From positions 1-29,152 of IMG/VR virus record IMGVR_UViG_3300044641_001690: a stretch of 29,152 nt of DNA. One strand, written 5' to 3'. The DNA comes from a virus. The notes beneath the pieces were generated by a model. The model did not search any database and was not told the origin of the DNA. It saw only the letters and a list, made by a program, of their open reading frames with translations. This document shows, piece after piece, positions 1-8,296 of the stretch (position 1 is its first letter; every line of letters starts with the position of its first letter). A program made the position numbers and the translations under genes.

Positions 1-1
1 C

Positions 2-145
2 GGCAGCCGGCGCCTGAAGAAGATGGAGATGGCTGACCTGCTGTCGTTGGAAAGTAGCCTGAAGACTGAGGTGAAGCGCGAGCAGAAGGCGAGCATGATC
101 GCCAACGGCCTCGGCAATCCCCACAACTTGTTCGTGAGATTCTGA
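2..145 (+). CDS. Head-tail connector, gpW-like (3' end only)
   Basis: The reading frame is open from the window edge and stops with TGA at 143-145, which overlaps the portal ATG (TGATG). The 47 visible residues are charged and helical, with SRRLKK, a Leu-rich helix (ADLLSLESSLKTEVKRE) and a C-terminus ending HNLFVRF. In lambda-like phages the small protein immediately before the portal is gpW, which sits at the head-tail junction after DNA packaging. That position and the aromatic C-terminal tail fit gpW-like connectors. The N-terminus lies outside the window. Family assignment rests on position and recollection of the C-terminal pattern. Confidence 0.6.
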   Translation, partial: GSRRLKKMEMADLLSLESSLKTEVKREQKASMIANGLGNPHNLFVRF

Positions 146-1773
146 TGGGCGTTCGTTCTGCGATCCGTGAATTGTTCCGGCGCAACGCGGCGCCGATCCC
201 ACCACCGCGTCGGCGGATGTATGAAGGCGCCAAGGTCAGCCGGCTGACCAGCGACTGGGTGACAGGCGGCACCAGCGCCGACGCCGAGATCAAAGGCAGC
301 CTGGCGCGGTTGCGCAACCGCAGCCGCCAGCTGGTGCGGGACAACGACTATGCGCGGCAGGCAATCCGCGCGGTGAAGAACAACGTGATCGGCACCGGGA
401 TCAGGATGCAGTCGCAGGTGCGAATGCAACGCGGCGGCGGGCGGCTGGACCAGACGGTGAACGATGCGATCGAAAACGCCTGGGCGATGTGGGGCAGGAA
501 GGACAGCTGCCACACGGCAGGCCGGCTGAGCTTCCCCGATCTTGAGCGGCTGGTGGTCGGCGCGATGGCCGAGAGCGGCGAGGTGTTTGTGCGGATGGTT
601 CGCCAACCGTTCGGCCGCAGCAAGATCCCGTTTTCTCTGGAGATCATCGAGAGCGATTTGCTCGATGACACCTACACCGGCGGCAGCACGGTCGACGGCA
701 ATGAGTGGCGGATGGGCGTGGAGCTGGACCGCTGGGGGCGGCCGGTGCGATACGCCTTCCTGACGAAGCACCCCGGCGACAGCGGCGTGGGCGGCACGCC
801 GGTCGGCGCTGCGCGTCATCGTTTTGTGCCGGCTGATGAAGTGCTGCACCTTTACCAGATGGAACGCCCCGGCCAGACCCGCGGCGTGCCGATGCTGGTG
901 AGTGCGATCCAGCGGCTGCACATGGTGGCCGGCTATGAGCAGGCCGAGGTGGTGCGGGCACGGGCTAGCAGCGCGCTGATGGGCTTCATCACCAGCCCCG
1001 AGGGCGAGCTGCTGGGCGATGAGGTGGTGGACGGCGAGCGGGTGAGCAACTTCGAGCCCGGCGTGTTCAAGTACCTGGCACCCGGCGAGAGCGTGACAGT
1101 TCCGCAACTAGACGCACCTGATGGGCAGCTGGAGCCGTTCATGCGGGCGATGCTGCGCGCGATGGCGGCGGGCATTGGCTGCAGCTACGAGACGATCAGC
1201 CGGGACTTCAGCCAGACCAACTACAGCAGCAGCCGGCTGAGCCTGCTGGAAGACCGCGAGAACTGGAAGGCGCTCCAGCAGTTCATGATCGAGAACTTCC
1301 ACCGGCCGGTGTTCGAGGCATGGCTGGAGATGGCGGTGCTGAGCGGCGTGCTGAACCTGCCGGCGTATGAGACCGACCCCGACCGCTACCGGATGGTGCG
1401 GTGGATGCCACGCGGTTGGTCCTGGGTGGATCCGGCCAAGGAGGTGCAGGCGTACAAGGACGCCGTGCGCTGCGGCTTCAAGACCCAAGCCGATGTGGTG
1501 GCCGAGCAAGGCGGCGACCTTGAGGAGCTGCTGCTGCAGCTGGAGCGTGAGCGCGAGCTGGCTGAAGACCACGGTCTTGTCTTTGACACCGACCCTGGGA
1601 AGGTCAGCGGCGCCGGCCTGACGCAGGCACGTCCTGCCGGCTCAATCATTCCGCAGGATCCCTACATGCCTGAGGACACGATGGCCGCGCAGTCTCAGCC
1701 TGCCGAGTCCGAGCCGGCCGATAATGTGGAGGACAACGTTGAGGAAGAGGACAGCGATGGACCTATCGCGTGA
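145..1773 (+). CDS. Portal protein, lambda gpB family
   Basis: A 542-aa protein, close to the ~530 aa of lambda gpB. It forms the dodecameric ring at the capsid vertex through which DNA is packaged and ejected. The N-terminus has the family pattern: a basic start, then a segment rich in Arg (LRNRSRQLVRDNDYARQAIRAV) followed by a VIGTGIRMQSQ-type strand, then LEIIESDLLDD near residue 175. The final ~50 residues are an acidic, probably disordered tail (PADNVEDNVEEEDSD). The start codon overlaps the stop of the preceding connector, implying translational coupling. Its own end overlaps the start of the protease-capsid gene by 17 bp. Confidence 0.93.
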   Translation: MGVRSAIRELFRRNAAPIPPPRRRMYEGAKVSRLTSDWVTGGTSADAEIKGSLARLRNRSRQLVRDNDYARQAIRAVKNNVIGTGIRMQSQVRMQRGGGRLDQTVNDAIENAWAMWGRKDSCHTAGRLSFPDLERLVVGAMAESGEVFVRMVRQPFGRSKIPFSLEIIESDLLDDTYTGGSTVDGNEWRMGVELDRWGRPVRYAFLTKHPGDSGVGGTPVGAARHRFVPADEVLHLYQMERPGQTRGVPMLVSAIQRLHMVAGYEQAEVVRARASSALMGFITSPEGELLGDEVVDGERVSNFEPGVFKYLAPGESVTVPQLDAPDGQLEPFMRAMLRAMAAGIGCSYETISRDFSQTNYSSSRLSLLEDRENWKALQQFMIENFHRPVFEAWLEMAVLSGVLNLPAYETDPDRYRMVRWMPRGWSWVDPAKEVQAYKDAVRCGFKTQADVVAEQGGDLEELLLQLERERELAEDHGLVFDTDPGKVSGAGLTQARPAGSIIPQDPYMPEDTMAAQSQPAESEPADNVEDNVEEEDSDGPIA

Positions 1774-3646
1774 CCTTGAAGGGCAACTGTTGAAGCGTTC
1801 GGAAGTTGTTGACTTCACGGTCAGCGAAGACGATCGCACCATCGAGTTCCCCTTCTCCAGTGAATACCCCGTCTCGCGGTACTTCGGGAATGAAGTGCTG
1901 CAGCACGACACCCGCAGCGCTGACTTGGCACGCCTGAACGATGCGGCGCCGCTGCTGTTCAACCACGACCCCGACAAGGTGATCGGTGTGGTGGAGCGCG
2001 CCTGGATCGACGGGCAGAAAAAGCGTGGCTATGCCACGGTGAAGTTCAGCCGCAACGCCTTTGCGCAGGAGGTGTTGGCTGATGTGAAGGATGGCGTTCT
2101 GCGGAACGTATCCTTTGGCTACGCGATCAACGACATGGAGCAACGCGGCAGCGGCGACTTCGTTGCTACCAGCTGGGCTCCCTATGAGATCAGCGTGGTT
2201 AGCATACCTGCAGACCCCACTGTGGGTGTGGGTCGGTCTCTTGAGACTGATCCTGCGGCCCCAGCCGCATCACCAAACCCCGAAACAGAACCTGAGGTTC
2301 CGATGGAAAACACCCCCGATCTGACGGCGGTGCGGGCTGAAGCGGCTGCTGAAGCTGCCAAAGCCGAGCGCGCCCGCATTGCTGGCATCACTGCCCTCGC
2401 AGCCAAACACGGCATGGAAGACCTCGGTCGCCAGCTGGTGGAAGGTGGCCGCAGCCTTGATGAGGCTCGCGCTGCTGTTCTCGACAAGCTGGGCATCAAG
2501 CCCGTCGAGACCGTGGCTCCCGTTGAAATGGCCGCTCAGGAGCGGGCCGGCTACAGCATCACCGCTGGTATCCGCGCCATGCTGACCGGCGACTGGTCCA
2601 GCCGCGAGGCCGGCCTGGTGCGTGACCTCTCCCGCGAAGTGGAGAAGTCCGGCGTTGCCAAGACCACCGAGCGCTCCTTCTTCGTGCCCTTCTCGGCACT
2701 GAACCAACGCGCCACCTACGTCACCTCGGGCGCCACCACCGGCGGCAACCTGGTGCAGACCGATCTGCTGGCCGATGACTTCATCGAGTTCCTGCGGAAC
2801 AACGGTGTGATGCTGCAGCTGGGCGTTCGCACGATGCCTGGTCTGCAGGGCAACGTTGCCATCCCCCGCCGCTCCGGTGTGGCTAACACCTACTACCTGA
2901 GCACCCAGACCACCGCGATCACTCAGTCGGAGTCCACCTTCGACCAGGTGACCATGGCTCCCAAGAACCTGGCCGCTCTGTCCAAGTACAGCCGCCAGAC
3001 CCTGCTGCAGGGCACCCCTGGCATCGAGGAGCTGGTGCGCCGTGACCTGACCGATGGCATCAACCTTGCCATCGACCTGGGCATCCTGAACGGTTCCGGC
3101 GGCAGCGGCCAGCCCACCGGCATCATGCAGACCGCCGGCATCGGCTCTGTGGCAATGGGCACCAACGGTGCAGCCATCACCATGGAGAAGGTGGTGGACC
3201 TGGAAACTGCGGTGATGAACGTCAACGGTGCCGTTAACCCCGGCAACGTGGCCTACCTCACCAACTACAAGGTGATGGCCGCCCTGAAGAAGCTGCGCGC
3301 TGGTGGTTCCACCACCACCGACGGCCCCTTCCTGTTCAACACCGACGGCGCCACCATCGGCCGTGGTCCTACCCCTGCACAGCTGAACGGCTACCCTCTG
3401 GCCGCCACCAACCAGGTGCCCAGCAACCTGGTCAAGGGCACCAGCGGCGCGGTCTGCTCGGCTTTGCTGATGGGCGACTTCAGCCAGGCCATGGTGGGCT
3501 TCTGGGGCAACGGCCTTGAGATCACCGTGGGCGAAGATCAGGACGACTTCAGCAAGGCTCTGACCAGCGTTCGCGGCATCGTCACCTATGACGTGGCCGT
3601 GCGCGATCCCAAGAGCTTCGCCGCCATCCTCGACATCCTCGCCTGA
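1757..3646 (+). CDS. Prohead protease - major capsid protein fusion (HK97 fold)
   Basis: One 629-aa frame carries two head proteins usually made separately. Residues 1-160 look like an HK97-type prohead protease (U35): His70 in LLFNHD and Ser119 in RNVSFGY match the catalytic His and Ser motifs. Residues ~183-300 are Ala/Glu-rich and helical (AVRAEAAAEAAKAERARIAG), like the delta/scaffold domain removed in maturation. Residues ~305-629 are an HK97-fold major capsid protein, with SGATTGGNLVQTDLLADDFIE, a TMAPKNLAALSKYSRQTL strand and a C-terminus in VRDPKSFAAILDILA. I chose ATG 1757, preceded by GAGGA, over the longer ATG at 1724, which has no clear ribosome site. A ribosome site before Met183 may also give free capsid protein. 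An intrinsic terminator follows at once. Confidence 0.9.
   Translation: MDLSRDLEGQLLKRSEVVDFTVSEDDRTIEFPFSSEYPVSRYFGNEVLQHDTRSADLARLNDAAPLLFNHDPDKVIGVVERAWIDGQKKRGYATVKFSRNAFAQEVLADVKDGVLRNVSFGYAINDMEQRGSGDFVATSWAPYEISVVSIPADPTVGVGRSLETDPAAPAASPNPETEPEVPMENTPDLTAVRAEAAAEAAKAERARIAGITALAAKHGMEDLGRQLVEGGRSLDEARAAVLDKLGIKPVETVAPVEMAAQERAGYSITAGIRAMLTGDWSSREAGLVRDLSREVEKSGVAKTTERSFFVPFSALNQRATYVTSGATTGGNLVQTDLLADDFIEFLRNNGVMLQLGVRTMPGLQGNVAIPRRSGVANTYYLSTQTTAITQSESTFDQVTMAPKNLAALSKYSRQTLLQGTPGIEELVRRDLTDGINLAIDLGILNGSGGSGQPTGIMQTAGIGSVAMGTNGAAITMEKVVDLETAVMNVNGAVNPGNVAYLTNYKVMAALKKLRAGGSTTTDGPFLFNTDGATIGRGPTPAQLNGYPLAATNQVPSNLVKGTSGAVCSALLMGDFSQAMVGFWGNGLEITVGEDQDDFSKALTSVRGIVTYDVAVRDPKSFAAILDILA
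2294..2305 (+). promoter_or_regulatory. Internal ribosome-binding site and ATG within the protease-capsid gene
   Basis: GAGG at 2294-2297 is followed after 5 nt by an in-frame ATG at 2303. The ATG lies exactly at the boundary between the protease domain, with its Pro/Glu linker (NPETEPEVP), and the scaffold-capsid part. Starting here would give a 447-aa delta-domain plus capsid polypeptide without the protease. This is visible sequence; use of the start is inference. Confidence 0.45.
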
Positions 3647-3653
3647 TAGGAGC

Positions 3654-3679
3654 GGGGGCGGGCAACCGCCCCCTTTTTT
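3654..3679 (+). terminator. Intrinsic terminator after the capsid gene
   Basis: A perfect 8-bp G/C stem (GGGGGCGG paired with CCGCCCCC) closes a GCAA tetraloop of the GNRA type and is followed directly by six T. It begins 7 nt after the capsid stop. A terminator here would reduce transcription into the tail genes relative to the capsid, as is common when the capsid is needed in large excess. The next gene starts only 3 nt after the T tract. Confidence 0.85.
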
Positions 3680-3682
3680 CTC

Positions 3683-3865
3683 ATGAAGGTTCTCATCGAA
3701 ACTGACTGCGCCGTTCGGGGTCAATACCTTGAAGCCGGCAAGGTGTATGAACTGGACAGCAACGTGGCCGCCGAGCTGCTGCGCATTGGCCGGGCTGCTG
3801 AAGCACCAGCTGAAGAACCCAAACCCAGGGCAACCCGCAAGGTGAAAACCGATGGCGCTGACTGA
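3683..3865 (+). CDS. Small head-region protein (60 aa)
   Basis: A short protein with an SH3-like-looking pattern: a basic beta start (MKVLIETDCAVRGQYLEAGKVYELD), then NVAAELLRIGRAAE, then a basic Lys/Arg-rich tail. Small proteins of this form are common directly after the capsid gene of siphophages and are annotated as hypothetical head proteins. I cannot assign a function. There is no Shine-Dalgarno sequence because the start lies 3 nt after the terminator T tract, so it may be translated from read-through RNA in which the hairpin forms the leader. It overlaps the next gene by 14 bp. Confidence 0.7.
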   Translation: MKVLIETDCAVRGQYLEAGKVYELDSNVAAELLRIGRAAEAPAEEPKPRATRKVKTDGAD

Positions 3866-4298
3866 GGATCTGAACCTGTTCCTCAACGACTTCGGCGTCA
3901 CTGCTACCAGTGGCGCCATTTCGGCATTGGCCATCCTTGACATGCCGTCGCAGGTGCTTGCCGGCGACATGGTGCTGAGCACCGACTACAGCTTGACGGC
4001 GCGCTTTGCGGATTTCGGCGGGCTGGTCTACGGCGACGGCGTGACGGTGGACGGCATCAACTACCAGGTCCGCGAGACGCGTCGGATTGACGATGGCGCG
4101 TTTGTCGAGATCGGCCTGATGAAGCTGGCGCCTGATGTGGTCGCGCCTGGTGGTCAGATTCGGGAATGGACGCTCAATGATCTCACCGATGTCGATACGA
4201 CTGGCGCCCAGGATGGCGACGTGCTTGTGCGCGAAAACGGGCAGTGGGTCGACGGTCAGGACGATAATGGAATCGCAATCTCGGTGGCGCTTGAGTGA
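3852..4298 (+). CDS. Head-tail joining protein, gpFII-like, with a C-terminal extension
   Basis: A 148-aa protein. Residues 1-~92 resemble gpFII-type head-tail connectors, which close the capsid neck and receive the tail: an N-terminal helix with LNLFLNDFGV, then beta strands in MVLSTDYSLTARFADFGGLVYGDGVTVDGINYQVRE. Residues ~105-133 carry TLNDLTDVDTTGAQDGDVLV followed by NGQWV, a motif I associate with cyanophage fibre and structural proteins, so the C-terminus seems to be an added surface element. An AAGGTG sequence precedes the start. The stop overlaps the next ATG (TGATG). Confidence 0.65.
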   Translation: MALTEDLNLFLNDFGVTATSGAISALAILDMPSQVLAGDMVLSTDYSLTARFADFGGLVYGDGVTVDGINYQVRETRRIDDGAFVEIGLMKLAPDVVAPGGQIREWTLNDLTDVDTTGAQDGDVLVRENGQWVDGQDDNGIAISVALE

Positions 4299-4969
4299 TG
4301 GCTAAGAAACTGCTCACCGCCTATACGTTCACCCCTGGCGCCGCAAACGCCGGCACCGTGGTTGTGTCTGGCACCTATGCGCTGGAGCAGTTCCTGCTGA
4401 TCACCAACGTCAGCACCGGCGAGGTGATCTATCAGTTCAACAAACCGACAAAGGGCGGCACAGTTGCCTCAGCCGGCGGCCAGACCACGCTGACGCTGGA
4501 AGCAAACACATCGGGCATGAGTTCGACTGATCGCCTGCAGGCGTTCGTCGAGGACTCGGCGCTCGGGACTGTCGAGATTTCAAACACGACACCGATTCCG
4601 GTGTGGGACAACGGCGGGAGCCTGACCGTCGACGGTCCTCTGACGGATGCCCAGCTGCGGGCGGCTGCCCTGCCGCTCCCTGTTGGAGCTGCATCAGAGG
4701 AGGCGCTTGAGGTACTCCGGGCAATGTTCCGGCTGCTGAAGCCACTGGGTCAAGTAAGCGGCAGCGGCCGAAACCACCTAGCGGTTGACATTGCCAACAC
4801 GGCGGCCATCTCTGGCACGGTGACGGCCAACCAGGGCGGCACCTGGAACATCGCGACGGTTAGCGCAGTGACGGCGGTGAACGGCATGGCAAACGTCTGG
4901 GCGTTTGATCAAGCGAGGGCACTGAGCCGGCAAGCCTACAATTCAGGCATCAGATCCAGGGTCAGCTGA
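4298..4969 (+). CDS. Virion structural protein, probable beta-rich decoration protein
   Basis: A 223-aa protein beginning MAKKLLTAYTFTPGAANAGTVVVSG. The pattern of alternating hydrophobic strands (GEVIYQFN, GGQTTLTLEANTSGMSSTDRLQAFVED) is typical of small beta-sandwich virion proteins. A middle segment, LTDAQLRAAALPLPVG, is a recurring phage structural motif. The C-terminus returns to short repeats (ISGTVTANQGGTWNIA). I do not recognise a named family. Its place beside the 944-aa protein, between the neck connector and the tail terminator, suggests a neck or head surface role. ATG 4298 is preferred over GTG 4295 because it overlaps the previous stop. Confidence 0.6.
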   Translation: MAKKLLTAYTFTPGAANAGTVVVSGTYALEQFLLITNVSTGEVIYQFNKPTKGGTVASAGGQTTLTLEANTSGMSSTDRLQAFVEDSALGTVEISNTTPIPVWDNGGSLTVDGPLTDAQLRAAALPLPVGAASEEALEVLRAMFRLLKPLGQVSGSGRNHLAVDIANTAAISGTVTANQGGTWNIATVSAVTAVNGMANVWAFDQARALSRQAYNSGIRSRVS

Positions 4970-4970
4970 G

Positions 4971-7805
4971 ATGCCGAACACTCTTTCGCCGCTGCTCGAC
5001 CTGCCCTTTTTTGAGCTGTGCAATCAGGCGCCGGTGGCGACTTCTGCGCTCTCTGCCATGACAACGGTTGAGGATGGCGCCAGTCGGTTCATCTACTACA
5101 TCAGCGGTTCAAGTTTCTACCGCTACGACACGCAGGCTGACACCTGGCAGCAGCTTGCCAACCCGAACGTGGCACCTGTCACCCTCGTGGCGCTGCGCTA
5201 CACCGGACGTCGTGGCTTTCATGGTCGCGTCTTGGCCGCCACCTCCACCACCCTGACCATCCCCGGCGTGAGAGGGCCGGCGCTGGACGGCGAAACCGTG
5301 TCAATCGAGTTCGGTACCGGGTCCGGCCAGGAGCGGACGTTGACGTACGTTGGCGAGACGATCCACGATGCTGGCGTGCTCAGCAGCGCGAGCACGACCG
5401 TGCTCACTGATAGCACTAAGAAGTGGCGGGTCAACCAGTGGGCCGGCTACACCGTCGGCATCACGTTTGGCACCGACGCGACCCACTACCGGAAGGTCCT
5501 CTACAACGACGCGACGACCCTGACGGTTGCCGACGTCAACCTGCTGCCGCACGACCCCTGGAACAACCAGGCCTATGTCGCCGCTTCTCCCTACGCCCTT
5601 CCGGTCGCGACAGCTGGCGCCCAGTCGCACTACGTCATCAGTTCAGCTCAGTTCAACGTCACAGCCTGGGATACGATCCCCGACCGGACGTCGTTCTTCA
5701 CGACCCTCACGGGCGGGATCTACATGATCTCCTCGGCGGCTGCAGCGCCGTTCTTCACCCTTCAGTATTACGACATCCTGAACGACGTCTGGCAGACCAA
5801 AACATGCCCCCAGGGCTTGATTGGCGCGGCGCTTGGAACTGACATTGCCATCGAGCGAACGGGCAAGATCGGCGGCTCGGCGCTGACCGGCACGGCGACC
5901 GGTGGCACGTCCCGCACCTTGGTCGACAGCACCAAGGCGCTCGAGTTTGACCGCTACCGAAACTACCGCATCTACATCACGGGCGGCACGGGCCGAGGAC
6001 AGAGCCGCAGGATCGTGGCGCACAATGCGACAACTTTTTCCGTCACGCGCAACTGGGCGGTGATACCGGATGCCACGTCGACCTATGCCATTTGGGGGGA
6101 CTACGACCGGCTCTACATGACGGGCAACGGCGCGGCGGCCGTCTACGCATACAGTCCCGAAAACGACTATTGGATGCAGGGGCACTCGTTCGATGACGGT
6201 GTGACCTCCAGCATCACCGCCACCATGGCGGGCTGGACTCCGCTCGGGGTCTCCACCGGCGTGCGGATCGCGGCCGGCGTGCGTGCGATCAACCCGACGC
6301 CGACCGCGGCCGGATCGGCCTACAGCCTTGGCGACATCCTGACCCATTCGACCGGCGGCACCGGCTGCCAGATCCGCGTCACCGGCATCACTTCCACCGG
6401 CGCGGTGACGTCCCTGGAGCTGATCCACTCCGGCACGGCGACGGGCTTCACCCTCGGCACCGGCAAGACCGTGACGGGCGGCACCGGCACCGGCCTGACG
6501 TTTGAGATCACCAACGTCGGTGCAACCGCGTTGATCACCCTTGCTACGGCCCACTGGCTGGAGACTGGACAATCCGTCACATTTGCCGGCTGCGCGGAGG
6601 CGGCCTGGAACGCCGCTCATACAATCATCGGCTGCCCATCTACCACGACGTTCTGCGTGTCAACGCCGGCGACCGCCAACATGACGGCGACCTTGGCTCA
6701 GTCAGCCACGCTGATCGTGGACGTGTCCAAGAGCTGGATCCCCGGCGAGCACGTCGGCCGGGTGGTGCATGTGATGGTGGCGGGTCAGTCGCCTACATCG
6801 CAGATCCGCTGGATCACCGCCAACACCGAGACCACGCTTACCGTTGCCACTGTCACAGCAGCAGTCAACGGAACGTCGAAGTACGTCATCTACGACTCCA
6901 AGGCGTTTGGTATCGACAGCCAGCGCAAGGAAACGGGAATGCGCAGCGAGGGCTGGGCTACCGGCGGTTCCACAACCACGCTCGTCGACAGCAGCAAGAG
7001 CTGGATCCCCGGTCAGTGGACGGGCTATTTCTTCCGGGTGGAAGCCGGCACCGGCTACGGCTCCGGGCGCATTCAGATCACAGGCAACACGGCAGACACG
7101 CTGACCTTTGCAACGCAATCCTTCACGCCGAATACGACGACCAGGTACGACATCGCGGATGCTTGGGGGGTGGCGTCGGCGGGCAGCGCCACAACCATCG
7201 TAGAAACTGGAGCCAAGAACTGGTCGACCAACCAGTGGGGTGGCAAACGGGTCAGGATTCTCGGTGGAACTGGCGCAGGCCAGGAAGCCGTTGTTCAGAC
7301 GAACACGAGCAACACACTCACCACTGGTACGATCACCGCGCCAGATGCGACTTCGGTTTACGCCATCCTGGGCGCCCCGGCTCGTGGCGCGGGCACCCAG
7401 CTGATCTGGGCATGGGGCGCAACCGACGCGGCCAAGAAGGGCAGGTTCATGTTCTCCCCCCGCGGTGGCGGCACCAACCAGATCGACATCTACGACCTGA
7501 CCACCGCCCAGTGGGACTTTGGCCTTCCGATTCGGCCGCAAAACGACCTGTTCACCACTGGTTCGTCTTACGCCTACGACGGCGGCGACAACATCTACCT
7601 AGGCCGCTCCACTACGGGTACGGTGATGCGGATCTTCCAGCTCGACATCGACCGCCGCGAGATGACAGGCAAGGCCACCACCACCTTCCTGCAGGGCACG
7701 GCTCACATCGGTAACTTCATGGAGATTGCAGAGCTGAATGGCAACAAGTATCTCTACAACCTGCAGACCACCGGCACTCTGCTTGCGAGGGCGCTGCTCT
7801 TCTAA
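4971..7805 (+). CDS. Large modular virion protein with five internal repeats and kelch-like strands
   Basis: A 944-aa protein that occupies the place of lambda gpZ but is not gpZ-like. Four YD..T..W elements (residues 52-60 YDTQADTWQ, 267-275 YDILNDVWQ, 394-401 YSPENDYW, 841-849 YDLTTAQWD) resemble kelch blades of a beta-propeller. A ~70-residue unit occurs five times (about 136-205, 307-376, 573-642, 661-730, 734-801), with the pattern T-LVDS-K-W--NQW-GY-V-I-GGTG-GQ followed by N-TTLTV and TS-YAI. Residues 445-513 form a Gly/Thr-rich beta domain, and 517-572 a further beta module (TAHWLETGQSVTF). There is no enzyme motif and no signal peptide. The role is probably virion surface or host contact, which is inference. 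Confidence 0.65.
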   Translation: MPNTLSPLLDLPFFELCNQAPVATSALSAMTTVEDGASRFIYYISGSSFYRYDTQADTWQQLANPNVAPVTLVALRYTGRRGFHGRVLAATSTTLTIPGVRGPALDGETVSIEFGTGSGQERTLTYVGETIHDAGVLSSASTTVLTDSTKKWRVNQWAGYTVGITFGTDATHYRKVLYNDATTLTVADVNLLPHDPWNNQAYVAASPYALPVATAGAQSHYVISSAQFNVTAWDTIPDRTSFFTTLTGGIYMISSAAAAPFFTLQYYDILNDVWQTKTCPQGLIGAALGTDIAIERTGKIGGSALTGTATGGTSRTLVDSTKALEFDRYRNYRIYITGGTGRGQSRRIVAHNATTFSVTRNWAVIPDATSTYAIWGDYDRLYMTGNGAAAVYAYSPENDYWMQGHSFDDGVTSSITATMAGWTPLGVSTGVRIAAGVRAINPTPTAAGSAYSLGDILTHSTGGTGCQIRVTGITSTGAVTSLELIHSGTATGFTLGTGKTVTGGTGTGLTFEITNVGATALITLATAHWLETGQSVTFAGCAEAAWNAAHTIIGCPSTTTFCVSTPATANMTATLAQSATLIVDVSKSWIPGEHVGRVVHVMVAGQSPTSQIRWITANTETTLTVATVTAAVNGTSKYVIYDSKAFGIDSQRKETGMRSEGWATGGSTTTLVDSSKSWIPGQWTGYFFRVEAGTGYGSGRIQITGNTADTLTFATQSFTPNTTTRYDIADAWGVASAGSATTIVETGAKNWSTNQWGGKRVRILGGTGAGQEAVVQTNTSNTLTTGTITAPDATSVYAILGAPARGAGTQLIWAWGATDAAKKGRFMFSPRGGGTNQIDIYDLTTAQWDFGLPIRPQNDLFTTGSSYAYDGGDNIYLGRSTTGTVMRIFQLDIDRREMTGKATTTFLQGTAHIGNFMEIAELNGNKYLYNLQTTGTLLARALLF

Positions 7806-7870
7806 GCGGCGTCCCGCTTTCTCACGCCATCCTTCGCGCTTCAGTCTTTTTCTGTCGCTAATCTCCAGTC
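7806..7870 (+). other. Short intergenic leader with a weak hairpin
   Basis: Sixty-five bases separate the 944-aa protein from the tail terminator gene, the largest gap inside the structural operon. A 6-bp stem (AAGCGG with CCGCTT, 7804-7819, loop CGTC) overlaps the stop codon. A pyrimidine-rich stretch follows, but not a T tract directly after the stem, so I do not call it a terminator. No Shine-Dalgarno sequence is visible before ATG 7871. Confidence 0.3.
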
Positions 7871-8296
7871 ATGACAAAGCGCGAACAGATTCTCGCGGCC
7901 ATCCGCACGCAGCTCACGGGCACCACTGGCGTCAGTGCTCGCATCTATCGCAGTCGCGTCGAGCCGCTTGCCAGGCAGGAGAGCCCGGCGATTGTGATCG
8001 AGCCGATCACCGACACCGCGCAGCAGAACACCAGCCTGCCCACCTTGGACTGGAGCCTGACGGTGCGGGTCGCGGTGATCGTGCGCGGCACCGTTCCCGA
8101 CCAGCAGGCCGACCCGATCGTGGAGGACCTCCACAGCAAGCTGATGGCAGATTTAACGCTGGGCGGTGTGGCGATTGATGTGCAACCGCAGTCCGTCAGC
8201 TTTGAGATGGTCGAGGCCGATCAGCCTGCGGGCGTGATCAGCTGCGACTATCTCGTCCGATACCGCACCAGCGTGACTAATCTGGCAACAGCGTGA
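7871..8296 (+). CDS. Tail terminator / minor tail protein, gpU-like
   Basis: A 141-aa protein with an N-terminal helix (KREQILAAIRTQLTG), then VYRSR-like and AIVIEP strands, then RVAVIVRG, and an amphipathic helix in VEDLHSKLMADLTLGG. This alternating pattern is that of the gpU/tail-terminator fold, which caps the tail tube once the correct length is reached and joins it to the head. Its position directly before the tail tube genes agrees. It ends TGATG into the next small gene. Confidence 0.65.
   Translation: MTKREQILAAIRTQLTGTTGVSARIYRSRVEPLARQESPAIVIEPITDTAQQNTSLPTLDWSLTVRVAVIVRGTVPDQQADPIVEDLHSKLMADLTLGGVAIDVQPQSVSFEMVEADQPAGVISCDYLVRYRTSVTNLATA

Noticed and set aside
1724-1756. ATG 1724 as start of the protease-capsid gene
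   Set aside because: Adds 11 basic residues without a clear ribosome site, whereas ATG 1757 has GAGGA at proper spacing.
2270-3982. 570-aa open frame on the minus strand
   Set aside because: It is antisense to the capsid gene, crosses the terminator and two other genes, and has the His/Gly/Val/Ala bias typical of a shadow of a GC-rich gene with strong third-position bias.
5643-6620. 325-aa minus-strand frame, with others opposite tail genes (7541-6702, 9400-8372, 13382-12393, 23769-22735)
   Set aside because: All lie opposite well-supported plus-strand genes, lack ribosome sites and protein-like patterns, and break the single direction of the late operon.
7804-7820. Terminator after the 944-aa protein
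   Set aside because: The stem has only 6 bp and lacks a T tract directly downstream; too weak to call.
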